A stretch of 31,151 nucleotides of DNA from a virus: positions 1 to 31,151 of the IMG/VR virus record IMGVR_UViG_3300045934_000099, one strand, 5' to 3'. The first letter of the stretch is position 1. Every line of letters begins with the position of its first letter. Positions 12,941-20,742 of the stretch are shown here, piece by piece. A program made the translations under genes and the position numbers. The notes beneath the pieces were generated by a model, which was not told the DNA's origin, did no database searches, and saw only the letters and a list, made by a program, of their open reading frames with translations.

Positions 12941-15877
12941 TCAGGCCTCGAGCGCCCGCCGTTGCGCCGTGTTCAGGCCGTCGGTGTTCAGGAGCATCGC
13001 CATCTTGAGTTCGCGAATGAGCGCCGGCATGGCGCGCTTCACGTCGGCGCCGTCCCAGGCGACGATCGTGGGGGCGAACGTGACGACCGTCTGCATCTTG
13101 TCGAGCGGCGCCACGATCTCACCTGACGATCCGCCGTGCAGGATTGCCGGCGTCACGACGCCCGGCGGAATGAATCCGCCTCGTGCGAACGACTGCACCT
13201 CCGTGCCGGTGCGCCGGAGCAGCGTCACGACGTCGGCCTGCGCCTTTTCCCAGAGCTTGACCGTGTCGGCCTTTTGCAGTGCCGCGAACAACGGCCCGCC
13301 GCCTTCGCCTTGCCCGAGCGCGACGAGCCGCGAGGCGAGGTTCCAGCCCGCCCCGCCGACACCTTTCTTGCTCGGGTCGCCGAACTGCGAGAAAAACTTA
13401 TCGCGGCGAGGATTGACCGTCATGCCTTCCTCACCGCCGGCGAACTTCCCGCGCGCGAACCCGACGAGCGCCCCGATGCCGGCGCCGATCGCCGTGCCGA
13501 TCCCCGGGAGGATCATCGTGCCGATCCCGGCGCCGGTCATTGCGCCGCCGAGCGTCGACGAGCCCGTCGACTTCGCTTTGGCGAACATGATCGCGCCGCC
13601 GATCGCCAGAGCGGCGCCGCCGCCGTACTGCCCCCACTGCGCCGCCGACAGCCCGCCGAACCCGCCGCCACCGCCTCCGCTGAGCGCGTCGATCCTGGCA
13701 TTCATGGCGGCACCGCTCCCGAGCCCACCGCCGCCACCGCCACCTAACCCGAACAACCGGTTCACGCCTTGGTTTATGAGGTTCCCGCCGATGCCGCCGC
13801 CACCGCCGCCGCCGCCGAAGATCCCGCCGCCGCCGCCGCCGAATCCGCCGCCGCCGCCGCCGATGAACCGATCCGCGAGGCCTCGCATCACGGAATCCGC
13901 GACGCCGCTCACCAGATTCGCGGCCCACGACGGCATGTACTTATCGAGCCATCCGGTGAGCATCGACGAGACGCGGCGTAGCATGTCCTGCACCGTCGAG
14001 CTCACGGCGTCGGACATGCTCCGGAACATATCCTGCACGATCGACGTCTGCCGCTCCGTTGGGCCGACCATGAGATCGTCGAGGCGCCCGAACTCATAGC
14101 CGATCCCGCTGACCATGTCCGGCACGTAGGACTGGCCGACAACCTTGACGTACATGTCACGGAAGAACCCGGTGACCGCGGCGACCTTCTGACGGATCGA
14201 CTCGACGATCGCGTTGAACTTGTCGACGAGCCACGTCTTCACCGCGGTATACACGGTTTGCGCGATCGCGGCGATCGTGTCCCAGTGCTTGAACGCGAGC
14301 GCGACCTGACCGATCGGCCCGAGTAGCAGCAGCAACAGGTCCGGAACCTTCGTCAAGTTCTGGACGACGAACTGCCACGCGCCCTGGAAGAACGCGACGA
14401 TCTGATCCCAGTACTTCCACGCGAGGACGATCGCCGTCACGCCGGCAGCGATCAGCCCGACCGGACCGAGCCACGGCAGGATCATCGTGAAGGCCGCGGT
14501 GAGCCCGCCCGTAATGAACGTCGCGACCGCCGTCATCGCCGCCGTGACGCCGGCGAATCCGCCGAGGCCGATCAGCGCGGCCAGGCCCATCGCCAGTTGT
14601 CCGCCGATCAGCAGGAGCGGACCGATCGCCGCCACGAGTCCCGCCAAGCCGATCGCCATGAGTTGCATCGGCATCGGCATCGCCGCGAACGACTGCGCGA
14701 GGAATTCGATCACCGGCATGATCGCGCCGAGGATATTCAGAAAGGCCGTGAGGACCGGCAGCAGCGCCGTGCCGAGCGTGATCCCGATGTCCGTGAGGCG
14801 ATTCCAGAAGATCGTCAGCTGCGATTGAAACGTGACGAACCGCTTCTCGGCCTCGGCCGACAGTGCGGTGTTCTGCTGCCACGCCGTGTTCGCCGTCTGC
14901 AGCGATAGGCCGACCATATCGCTCGCCCCGGCGAGTCGACGGAGCAGATCGGACTGCCGGATCTCCGTGAAGCCGAGCGCGTCGAGTGTCGCGTTGAGGT
15001 CGCCCCCACTCTGTTTGATTCGACCGAGTCCGCCGATGAACGCCGTCACCGCGCCGGCTGCGTCCGTCTGGAAGAGCGTCGCGAACTGCTGCGTCGACAT
15101 TCCGGCGACTTGCGCGAACCGCGCGAGCTCTGCGCCGCCTGCGGTGATGGCCTGCGAGATGCTGAGCACGACACGCGAGAACGCCGAGCCGCCAGCCTCT
15201 GCCTCCATGCCGACATTGGCGATCGCCGACGAGAACCCGAGGACCTGCGCCTGCGTCATCCCGACGGTATTGCCGGCTGACGCGATCCGTGTCGCGAGCG
15301 CGAGGATCTCGGCTTCGGTCGACGCCCCTTTGTTCCCGAGGTCGACGAGCGTCGAGGCAAACTCCTCCGTGAACTTCCCGGACGCGCCGAAGATGTTCTG
15401 GATCTTGGCGATGCTCTCGGCGGCCTGGTCGGAGGTGACGTTCGTGGTAACGCCGAGCTTCGCCATCACTTCCGCGAACTCGATCACGTCTTCCTTCGGA
15501 ATGCCGAGCGCCCCGGCCGCCTCGCCGAGTCGGTTGAGCTCGTGGACGCTGACCGGGATCTCCTTCGACAGGCCGCGGAACTGTGCCGACATCGCGGCGA
15601 ACTCCGCCTCGGACGCGTCGACGGTTTTGCGGACGCCGGCGAAACTCGACTCGAAGTCGATCGCCGATTTCGTGGCGGCACCGAACGCCGCGACGATCGG
15701 CAAGGTGACGGCGGCCGTCAACGTCCCGCCGATCTGCGTCAGATTCCCGCCGATGCTGCGGAGCTGGCCTTCGAACTTCTTCGCCGACCCGGCAGACTCC
15801 CGCATCCCGCTCTGGAACTGCGCGGTATCGAGCGTCAGCAGCGCCCGCAGGACGCCTACGGTGATGTTAGTCGCCAC
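12941..15877 (-). CDS. Tail tape measure protein with long polyglycine segment (978 aa)
   Basis: Sets tail length and is ejected with the DNA. The N terminus (1-330) matches the phage tail tape measure family core: SGMRESAGSAKKFEGQLRSI, then FESSFAGVRKTVDASEAEFA, and GLSKEIPVSVHELNRLGEAA. Residues of about 360-500 hold several hydrophobic helices (LLPVLTAFLNILGAIMPVIE). Residues of about 672-741 are dominated by runs of 4-8 Gly, coded by imperfect GGC repeats, an unusual feature. A small-residue, glycine-zipper-like segment follows (GIGTMILPGIGTAIGAGIGA). By the rule of about 0.15 nm per residue, a tail near 147 nm is expected. GTG at 15877, preceded by AAGG, overlaps the chaperone T-frame end by 11 bp. 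Confidence 0.92.
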   Translation of the reverse strand: MATNITVGVLRALLTLDTAQFQSGMRESAGSAKKFEGQLRSIGGNLTQIGGTLTAAVTLPIVAAFGAATKSAIDFESSFAGVRKTVDASEAEFAAMSAQFRGLSKEIPVSVHELNRLGEAAGALGIPKEDVIEFAEVMAKLGVTTNVTSDQAAESIAKIQNIFGASGKFTEEFASTLVDLGNKGASTEAEILALATRIASAGNTVGMTQAQVLGFSSAIANVGMEAEAGGSAFSRVVLSISQAITAGGAELARFAQVAGMSTQQFATLFQTDAAGAVTAFIGGLGRIKQSGGDLNATLDALGFTEIRQSDLLRRLAGASDMVGLSLQTANTAWQQNTALSAEAEKRFVTFQSQLTIFWNRLTDIGITLGTALLPVLTAFLNILGAIMPVIEFLAQSFAAMPMPMQLMAIGLAGLVAAIGPLLLIGGQLAMGLAALIGLGGFAGVTAAMTAVATFITGGLTAAFTMILPWLGPVGLIAAGVTAIVLAWKYWDQIVAFFQGAWQFVVQNLTKVPDLLLLLLGPIGQVALAFKHWDTIAAIAQTVYTAVKTWLVDKFNAIVESIRQKVAAVTGFFRDMYVKVVGQSYVPDMVSGIGYEFGRLDDLMVGPTERQTSIVQDMFRSMSDAVSSTVQDMLRRVSSMLTGWLDKYMPSWAANLVSGVADSVMRGLADRFIGGGGGGFGGGGGGIFGGGGGGGGIGGNLINQGVNRLFGLGGGGGGGLGSGAAMNARIDALSGGGGGGFGGLSAAQWGQYGGGAALAIGGAIMFAKAKSTGSSTLGGAMTGAGIGTMILPGIGTAIGAGIGALVGFARGKFAGGEEGMTVNPRRDKFFSQFGDPSKKGVGGAGWNLASRLVALGQGEGGGPLFAALQKADTVKLWEKAQADVVTLLRRTGTEVQSFARGGFIPPGVVTPAILHGGSSGEIVAPLDKMQTVVTFAPTIVAWDGADVKRAMPALIRELKMAMLLNTDGLNTAQRRALEA

Positions 15878-16609
15878 GCGGCGGCGCCTTCTTCAGCGGG
15901 AACCCGGTACGCGCCGAGAGCACCGCCAGTGCCCCGCGCATCTCGCCGACGGTCTGATGCTTCTTTTCCTGATCAGGGATCAACAGCTTCTCCAGCTTCG
16001 GTAGCGTGATCTTGATCTGCGTTTTCTTCCCGACCTTGCGTTCCGTCTTCTTCGTCAGGGCCTTGATGTTCTCGATCTGCCACGCGTGAAAGATCGCCGC
16101 GTTCATCTGGTCGATCCGTCGCAGCCGCGCCGCCTCGATCTCGTGCGTGACTTCGATCGCCGACAAGTCCCAGAAGGCATCGCCCCCGCTCAGGCCGACG
16201 CGCCGGGCGTTGACGTAGAGCTGCCCGAAGTCGACGTCTGAGCCGTCTGAGGGTTTCCATTACCCTCGCTCGCATCCTTCACACCGAGCAGCGCCTTGAA
16301 CGCCTCGGCGAACTTCACGATCCCGCCGCCGTCGTCGACGACGTCCCCGGCCTTGTCCGGCGTCGTCACCTCGTCGGCGTGATGTTTCTGCAGGAGCATG
16401 AAGGCGAGCTCCTTGATCGTGTCGAAGTCCATCTTGTCGAGCCCAGCCACGATCTCGCCCATCGGCTTGCCCTTGAACTTCTTCTGCAGCGCCGCGCCGG
16501 CGTTGAGACTGAGCTTCAAGATGTAATTGCGCTCGATGTCGCCTCCGGCGTTGCGTACCGGGAAGTCGACCTCGCCGCGATGCGGATTCGCTTCGTTCGT
16601 CGTTGCCAC
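15867..16609 (-). CDS. Tail assembly chaperone GT fusion, made by -1 frameshift (about 247 aa)
   Basis: Formed by reading gene G from 16609 to the slippery heptamer at 16256-16250, then slipping -1 into the T frame, which stays open to the TAA at 15867: 120 plus about 127 residues. The T part begins SDGSDVDFGQLYVNARRVGL and continues FWDLSAIEVTHEIEAARLRR, typical of T domains. There is no credible independent start for T. In this phage class the G and GT proteins coat the tape measure before tail tube assembly, and the GT:G ratio set by frameshifting matters. Position between major tail protein and tape measure is exactly canonical. Confidence 0.85.
16190..16609 (-). CDS. Tail assembly chaperone G protein (139 aa, unshifted product)
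   Basis: Unshifted product, 139 aa, started by GTG at 16609 with AAGGA nine bases upstream. A compact helical domain (YILKLSLNAGAALQKKFKGK, then FDTIKELAFMLLQKHHADE, then GIVKFAEAFKALLGV) resembles tail assembly chaperones that follow the major tail protein. After the frameshift site it ends in a Thr/Ser-rich tail of about 19 residues that differs from T. This abundant form and the rarer GT form act together on the tape measure; neither is in the mature virion. Confidence 0.8.
   Translation of the reverse strand: MATTNEANPHRGEVDFPVRNAGGDIERNYILKLSLNAGAALQKKFKGKPMGEIVAGLDKMDFDTIKELAFMLLQKHHADEVTTPDKAGDVVDDGGGIVKFAEAFKALLGVKDASEGNGNPQTAQTSTSGSSTSTPGASA
16250..16256 (-). promoter_or_regulatory. 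-1 ribosomal frameshift slippery site A-AAC-CCT
   Basis: The minus-strand sequence is A-AAC-CCT in the G frame, a perfect X-XXY-YYZ heptamer. After slipping, AAA-CCC are read and the T frame follows. In the -1 frame a TAA stop occurs two codons before the shifted AAA (16262-16260), so the shift can only take place at or after this point; the heptamer is the only such site in the short bounded window before the G stop. The shift joins G and T of the tail chaperone. Confidence 0.85.
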
Positions 16610-16619
16610 GTCAGTCCGT

Positions 16620-16687
16620 CCTTTTCAGTCGCCCCATGAAAAGGCGGACGACGCGCCGCCAGGCCTGAGGACCGACGACGCGCCGCC
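16620..16687. repeat. Inverted repeat plus 14-bp direct repeat between major tail protein and gene G
   Basis: In the 100-bp gap, CCTTTTCA (16620-16627) and TGAAAAGG (16637-16644) form a perfect 8-bp inverted repeat with a 9-bp loop just upstream of the G start. GACGACGCGCCGCC occurs twice, at 16647-16660 and 16674-16687. Together with the hairpin at 16692-16719 this gap is packed with structure, which suggests control of relative expression between the abundant tube protein and the chaperones. Confidence 0.5.
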
Positions 16688-16691
16688 CACG

Positions 16692-16719
16692 ATTGCCGTA
16701 GTGGGCGAACTACGGCAAT
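16692..16719 (-). terminator. Perfect 11-bp hairpin over the major tail protein stop codon
   Basis: ATTGCCGTAGT (16692-16702) and ACTACGGCAAT (16709-16719) are perfect inverted arms with a 6-base loop; the TAG of the major tail protein lies in the stem. There is no T-tract on either side, so it is probably an attenuating or RNA-stabilising hairpin rather than a full intrinsic terminator. A position directly after the tube gene fits the need for an excess of that protein. Confidence 0.55.
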
Positions 16720-17216
16720 GCTTCGTCGTACGCTTCCGTCGGCTGGAATCCGGCCGTGAAGTTGATCTTGTCCTCGGTCGTGATCTCCCCTGGTTGGAAC
16801 TGGGAGACATACCCGCGGAACGGCCACTCGATCGACGGCGAGCCGTCGGCGAAGAGGACGATTTTGAAGTTGCGGATCTGGCGATCGCGCCACATCGAGA
16901 TCAGGCCACCAGTCGCGAACGACCCGGATCCGCCGCCGTCGTTGTTCTGGCTCTCCTCGAGTGGCAGCCAGATCCCCTCGACCTCGAAGGCGCCAGAGTC
17001 GCGCATCCCCGGCATATGTTCCTTGTGCGCGTCAGGGCTTCTGAGGTGCGTCCGGTCGATGTCCTCCGTCGACATCTCGCCCGGCGTGATCGTGACGAGT
17101 GTGGCGACGGCTTCGAACCCTTCGGTCGGTGTTGCACCGTCGCCCACCATGAGCTGCGCGCCGTAGCCGTGGATCGCGGCGTCGGCTGCGTAGAATTGAT
17201 CGGTCCGATTTGCCAT
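16710..17216 (-). CDS. Major tail (tube) protein (168 aa)
   Basis: A 168-aa protein between the tail terminator gene and the chaperones, the place of the major tail subunit. The sequence has the family pattern: YGAQLMVGDGATPTEGFEAV, then TLVTITPGEMSTEDIDRTHL with a SPDAHKEHMPGMRDSGAFEV segment, and a final FRGYVSQFQPGEITTEDKIN strand in front of FTAGFQPT. This is the beta-sandwich fold that polymerises as hexameric rings into the tail tube. ATG at 17216 is preceded by AGAGGAG, one of the best ribosome sites in the window, as expected for a high-copy protein. A hairpin overlaps its stop. Confidence 0.88.
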   Translation of the reverse strand: MANRTDQFYAADAAIHGYGAQLMVGDGATPTEGFEAVATLVTITPGEMSTEDIDRTHLRSPDAHKEHMPGMRDSGAFEVEGIWLPLEESQNNDGGGSGSFATGGLISMWRDRQIRNFKIVLFADGSPSIEWPFRGYVSQFQPGEITTEDKINFTAGFQPTEAYDEALP

Positions 17217-17243
17217 TGCTGCTCGCTCCTCTGATGTGTGCCG

Positions 17244-17678
17244 TCAGGCGATCCGCTTCCAATCGACGAAGAAGTCCTGCCTACACCGAACCTCTTTGCG
17301 TTCTTCCGAGTCGTACTCGGTTCGACGATCCGCCCGACGGATGGCGAGCACCCGTACATCGCCGATGTCCCCTGTGAATCCTGCGAGCCCGCCGCCCGCG
17401 TCGTCCCCGTGAATGCTTTCCCCGATCGACATCGCGATCCGATACGGATCGCCGCCGTCGGCCTCGGCCGCGTAGGTGTCGACCTGAATCCGCGACCGAT
17501 AGATCCCGATCCCTCCGCGGAGGTGGAGCAGCGACTGCTCGCCGCTCACCATCTGCACGCGCACGGCCGGCAGTGGCGCGAGGTCCGGCAGCTTCAACTG
17601 ATAGACCCGATCGTCGACGACATCCGTCACCGCCGTGATCTCGAGGATCCGTTCGCGCACGGCTTCCTCCGGACTCAT
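17244..17678 (-). CDS. Tail terminator / tail completion protein, DUF3168-like (144 aa)
   Basis: A 144-aa protein with the pattern of DUF3168 tail terminators: EAVRERILEITAVTDVVDDR, VYQLKLPDLAPLPAVRVQMV, a strand with YRSRIQVDTYAAEADGG, and the C-terminal FFVDWKRIA. These proteins cap the tail tube and connect it to the head completion proteins (lambda gpU role). Its start overlaps the stop of the gp10-like gene by four bases, and it lies 27 bp upstream of the major tail gene. Confidence 0.82.
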   Translation of the reverse strand: MSPEEAVRERILEITAVTDVVDDRVYQLKLPDLAPLPAVRVQMVSGEQSLLHLRGGIGIYRSRIQVDTYAAEADGGDPYRIAMSIGESIHGDDAGGGLAGFTGDIGDVRVLAIRRADRRTEYDSEERKEVRCRQDFFVDWKRIA

Positions 17679-18154
17679 CGCCCGCCCCTCGGGATCGTCG
17701 TGCCCTCAGACTCCCACTCCAGGCCGAGCTCCTCGACGGGCCCTTCCCGGCTGATGCTCCTCGAGACGCCCCTGGCCGCGAGTTCACGCCAACAGGCCGC
17801 CCCCAGGATCTGCAGCGACTGCTCGTGCGTCTGGTCGAACGCCGGCCGCGCGAACGGCTGCGCCGCCATCTGCTTCGTGCCGAACTCCAGGAACGATCCG
17901 TAGAAGCCGAACTTGCTCGGCCCGACCGCGACCGCCGATTCCTGGGCATCCTCGCCACGCGCGCGGCTGATCACGATGGTGTCCCGGAGGTCCGGCTTGC
18001 CCGGTTCGTGCGGCGCGAGCGACGACATCCGACGCCGCATCGGCTCCGCGGCCTCGACGAGACATTCATGCGCGATCCGGCGGGAGATGCGCGTCGACAG
18101 TTTCCGCAGTGCCGCGGCGAGCTCCGCGCCGCCCTCAAACCGAACTGTGACCAT
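17675..18154 (-). CDS. HK97 gp10-like head-tail joining / tail completion protein (159 aa)
   Basis: A 159-aa protein of the HK97-gp10-like type: FEGGAELAAALRKLSTRISR, a helix with ECLVEAAEPMRRRMSSLAPH, a basic-aromatic strand with IGVGPSKFGFYGSF-like pattern (here AVGPSKFGFYGSFLEFGTKQ), and AQPFARPAFDQT. The FLEFGT...PFARPA signature is diagnostic. ATG at 18154 is chosen because the frame upstream runs over the next gene in shadow composition; it overlaps the 78-aa gene by 20 bp. The protein acts at the neck in joining the tail to the filled head. Confidence 0.85.
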   Translation of the reverse strand: MVTVRFEGGAELAAALRKLSTRISRRIAHECLVEAAEPMRRRMSSLAPHEPGKPDLRDTIVISRARGEDAQESAVAVGPSKFGFYGSFLEFGTKQMAAQPFARPAFDQTHEQSLQILGAACWRELAARGVSRSISREGPVEELGLEWESEGTTIPRGGR

Positions 18155-18371
18155 CCGCCTCGACCTCGTTCCCTGAATCCTTCGCGCCGCCATTGATGAA
18201 CAGTCGGAACGTCGCCGTCCCGTTCGGTTGCTCGTAGACCTGCCCCTGGTCCTCGATCCGGTGCATCCCTTCCTCGAACACGAACGAGACCGTTTTCCCG
18301 AGGGCCGCCTTCTCGAGGCCCTCCGCGATCTTTTTGATCGTTGACTTGTCACAGCGCTCGACCGTGATCAC
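18135..18371 (-). CDS. Small head-tail region protein, function unknown (78 aa)
   Basis: A 78-aa protein, GTG start at 18371 overlapping the adaptor stop by three bases with GGGAGAA upstream. It begins ITVERCDKSTIKKIAEGLEK and has a beta-strand segment KTVSFVFEEGMHRIEDQGQV, then GTATFRLFING. The C terminus is polar and overlaps the gp10-like gene by 20 bp. No family is recognised; position within the head-tail joining genes suggests an accessory of neck assembly. Confidence 0.6.
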   Translation of the reverse strand: MITVERCDKSTIKKIAEGLEKAALGKTVSFVFEEGMHRIEDQGQVYEQPNGTATFRLFINGGAKDSGNEVEADGHSSV

Positions 18372-18745
18372 CCCATTCTCCCGATCGTCAGATATTCCAC
18401 GCCGTGATGCATGCCGATCAGCGACGCGGCGATGATGTCGTAGGTCCGGCCGGCGAAGACGAAGCGCCGTTCCTTCACGATGTTGATCCGCTCCGGATCC
18501 ATGTCCGTCCGGTAGTGCCCCTCGAAGCGTGTCTGGAACGGCGCCGACGCTTGCCCGGCTTCTACTTTGATGTACCCGCTGATGTCTTGCTTCGAGCACC
18601 AGTAGATGTCGATCAACGTCTCCCAGGCTTCCGTCGGGAATCCGGAGTCCTCCGTCGCGTCGGTGACAAACTGCACGAGCACCGGACGATCGCGCCGCCC
18701 GGATCCCGCCGCCTTCGGGTTATACGGCGTGTTCCAGGTAGGCAT
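18368..18745 (-). CDS. Head-tail adaptor / stopper, phage H-T join family (125 aa)
   Basis: A 125-aa protein with the pattern of the HK97 gp9 / SPP1 gp16 head-tail adaptors: RDRPVLVQFVTDATEDSGFP, EAWETLIDIYWCSKQDISGY, then TDMDPERINIVKERRFVFAG and TYDIIAASLIGMHHGVEYLT. It closes the portal channel and receives the tail. ATG at 18745 lies three bases after GGAGGCGGG. The start overlaps the terminal 26 bp of the first cassette gene, so the carbohydrate cassette is fused seamlessly into the head-completion operon. Confidence 0.82.
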   Translation of the reverse strand: MPTWNTPYNPKAAGSGRRDRPVLVQFVTDATEDSGFPTEAWETLIDIYWCSKQDISGYIKVEAGQASAPFQTRFEGHYRTDMDPERINIVKERRFVFAGRTYDIIAASLIGMHHGVEYLTIGRMG

Positions 18746-19460
18746 CCCGCCTCCAATGTGCCCGCACCCACGGCAGCGCCTGCGCCTGCGACGACCACGG
18801 ATCGATCGCGCCGTGAAACACGACGACGCGCGCATTCGACGGCAGCACGTTCCGCCGTTTCTGGATCCAGTTTCGGAAGCTATAGACGCCGTCTTCGCGC
18901 GTCCACTTCGCCTCGCCCCTCCCGAGGCGATAGGAGATCCAGCCCTGATCCGATCCCCAACACTTTGCCAGGAGCGACCGCCGCGGCGACGACGCCGGAT
19001 CGAAGTCGGTCCACACCTGCGGACGGCTGCCGGTCGTGAGCAGCATCATCGAGCCGTTGTAGTGGCTGCCCGGCTGCGGATTCGTGTCGCCCCAGAAGAC
19101 GACGTCTTCCGTCCGATTCCAGAGCGGGGACAGGTCTCGGCAGATCACGAGGTCGAGGTCGAGCGACACGACCCGATCGCCGAACCACTGCGCCGCGTCC
19201 GGATGAAACAGACGGAGGCGCCGGTAGCAGCTCGGGTGCTTCCCGCCGTGCGGACTGGGCACCGTCGCGAAGTCGTTCCACGCTGGCAGGATCTCGATGT
19301 CGGGATCGATGCCGACGGCGTCGTCGGTGACGCACACGAACCGGTGCGGGTGCGAGTAGTGGCGACGCACCATCGCGCGCAGGACGTTCACCGTCTCCGG
19401 CCCGAACGTCGAGCGGTAGCCCGTCCGCGGCGCCCATTTCCAGCAGACGACCGTCAGCAC
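18720..19460 (-). CDS. Phage glycosyltransferase, GT-A fold (GT8-like; 246 aa)
   Basis: A 246-aa predicted glycosyltransferase: VVCWKWAPRTGY near the N terminus, HRFVCVTDD (40-47), PSCYRRLRLFHPDAAQWFGD, and the metal/nucleotide-binding DLD in VVSLDLDLVICRDLSPLW (101-103). It continues HYNGSMMLLTTGSRPQVWTD and WISYRLGRGE. This is the common phage GT-A family, resembling GT8, that probably transfers a sugar from a nucleotide donor. GTG at 19460 overlaps the upstream glycosyltransferase stop by seven bases. It is last in the seven-gene cassette and ends inside the adaptor gene. The acceptor (capsid, tail or host glycan) is unknown. Confidence 0.75.
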   Translation of the reverse strand: MLTVVCWKWAPRTGYRSTFGPETVNVLRAMVRRHYSHPHRFVCVTDDAVGIDPDIEILPAWNDFATVPSPHGGKHPSCYRRLRLFHPDAAQWFGDRVVSLDLDLVICRDLSPLWNRTEDVVFWGDTNPQPGSHYNGSMMLLTTGSRPQVWTDFDPASSPRRSLLAKCWGSDQGWISYRLGRGEAKWTREDGVYSFRNWIQKRRNVLPSNARVVVFHGAIDPWSSQAQALPWVRAHWRRDAYLEHAV

Positions 19461-20197
19461 GCCTGCGGCACCTCGACCGGCGGGAGGACCGTCACCTGAT
19501 GCGACCACGGGAACGTCAGCCGGAGCGGCCGCCACTCTTTGAGCGCCCCGCGCTCGGCGCGGATCTTCGCGACGTTGACCTTGTCGCCTTGTTCCTTCCG
19601 GCCGTAGGTCGTCGTCGACGCGTCCGCGATCACGTCGCGCGGCACACGGATCAGCGGCTCCGGCAGCATCTCGACGCGCGCCGTCGCCTGCACGCGATCG
19701 CGGAATTCGCCGTCGGTCCCGTAGTAGCCCGAGAACCGCTCGTCGTAGCCGCCGATCGCGTCGAACATGCCGCGTGTCAGCAGCCACGAATTCGGATGCG
19801 GTTTGTACGGCGTCGCGTATGGCGCGTCGACTCGCGAGAACCGGTAGACCGTCGCCGGGTCGAGCTCGCCGTAGACCAGGCGTCGCAGCGTCCCTTCCGG
19901 CAGCAGGTGATCGATGTCGGTGAGCAGGACCCATGACGTGCGCGCCTGGTCGACCCCGAGGTTCCGACAGGCGAGCCAGTTCCACCGGACGTCGACCTCG
20001 ATCCGATACAGGCGGAACGAGGCGATCCCGGTCGGCTCGATGCACTTCTTCGCGACGTGCTCCGGCGATCCGTCGTCGACGACGATCGCGTGGAACCGCG
20101 ATTTGAGATCGCACGGATACGCGCGCCAGGTCCGAAAGTGCTCGAGCAGCATCCCGGCATTCCTGTAGTACGGCAGGATCAGCGTGAGCTCCCTCAT
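19454..20197 (-). CDS. GT2-type glycosyltransferase (247 aa)
   Basis: A 247-aa family-2-like glycosyltransferase. ILPYYRNAGMLLEHFRTW begins the Rossmann-like half; the donor-binding motif is VVDDGSPEH (D41-D42). NWLACRNLG (74-81) and LLTDIDHLLP (TDIDH 93-97, the metal-binding D-x-D) follow. GGYDERFSGYYGTDGEF (about 147-163) holds the typical acceptor/catalytic acidic cluster. No membrane segment is present, so it is cytoplasmic. ATG at 20197 overlaps the methyltransferase-like stop by four bases. A role in building a glycan with its neighbours is inferred. Confidence 0.82.
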   Translation of the reverse strand: MRELTLILPYYRNAGMLLEHFRTWRAYPCDLKSRFHAIVVDDGSPEHVAKKCIEPTGIASFRLYRIEVDVRWNWLACRNLGVDQARTSWVLLTDIDHLLPEGTLRRLVYGELDPATVYRFSRVDAPYATPYKPHPNSWLLTRGMFDAIGGYDERFSGYYGTDGEFRDRVQATARVEMLPEPLIRVPRDVIADASTTTYGRKEQGDKVNVAKIRAERGALKEWRPLRLTFPWSHQVTVLPPVEVPQAC

Positions 20198-20742
20198 GCC
20201 GCCCTCCGCACCCAGACGCCGATCCCGGGCCCGTCCGGATACTTGCTCGCGTACGGTTCGATCACTGGGAGGTCGAGCGCCCGCCCATAGGTCGCCCGGA
20301 ACCCTTCGGCGTGGCTATGAAAGTCCGCGCCACACGAGGCGTCGAGATCGTGCACGCCGACGACGGCGACGTGCGGATACATGAAGGCTGCGTCCTTCAG
20401 CGCGATCGCGATCGCGTCCTTCGGTCCATCGATCAGCAACCCGATCGTCTGACGCCGGGCTTCGGCGAGCACCCGCGGCAGGATCTCTTGGACGTCGCCG
20501 GCGATGAAGTGCACGCGCTCCGGCGCCTCGATCTCGAAGTCCCGGTCGATCGAGATCACCGGCCCGCCGAACGTCGCGGCGAGCAGGCGCGTCGACATGC
20601 CGTACTTGACGCCCGACTCCACGACCAGCGTCACCCCGGCATTGAGACAGCACGACAGGAAGAGATAGATCTCGGAATACCAGACGCCCTTCCGGACGTA
20701 GGGGATCGTGTGCGCACGCACGGCGAAGGCCTCGGCCGTCAT
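20194..20742 (-). CDS. Class I SAM-dependent methyltransferase-like protein (182 aa)
   Basis: A 182-aa Rossmann protein with VVESGVKYGMSTRLLAATFG (42-51 as the glycine-loop motif I), followed by VISIDRDFE (the acidic residue expected to bind SAM ribose). Then come FIAGDVQEILPRVL and LLIDGPKDAIAIALKDAAFM, the class I order, and VGVHDLD. This most resembles methyltransferases acting on sugars (CmcI/Methyltransf_24-like), but the catalytic substrate side is unknown and it may be an inactive relative. ATG at 20742 overlaps the GT-D gene stop by four bases. Methylation of a phage-borne sugar is the contextual inference. Confidence 0.65.
   Translation of the reverse strand: MTAEAFAVRAHTIPYVRKGVWYSEIYLFLSCCLNAGVTLVVESGVKYGMSTRLLAATFGGPVISIDRDFEIEAPERVHFIAGDVQEILPRVLAEARRQTIGLLIDGPKDAIAIALKDAAFMYPHVAVVGVHDLDASCGADFHSHAEGFRATYGRALDLPVIEPYASKYPDGPGIGVWVRRAA

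Noticed and set aside
13655-13870. CCG/GCC trinucleotide repeat as a noncoding element
   Set aside because: It is simply the Gly-rich segment of the tape measure gene, in frame and without stops.
15867-16166. Independent T gene with TTG start
   Set aside because: The frame is open upstream to the frameshift site, with T-like sequence before the TTG; the -1 slippery heptamer explains expression better.
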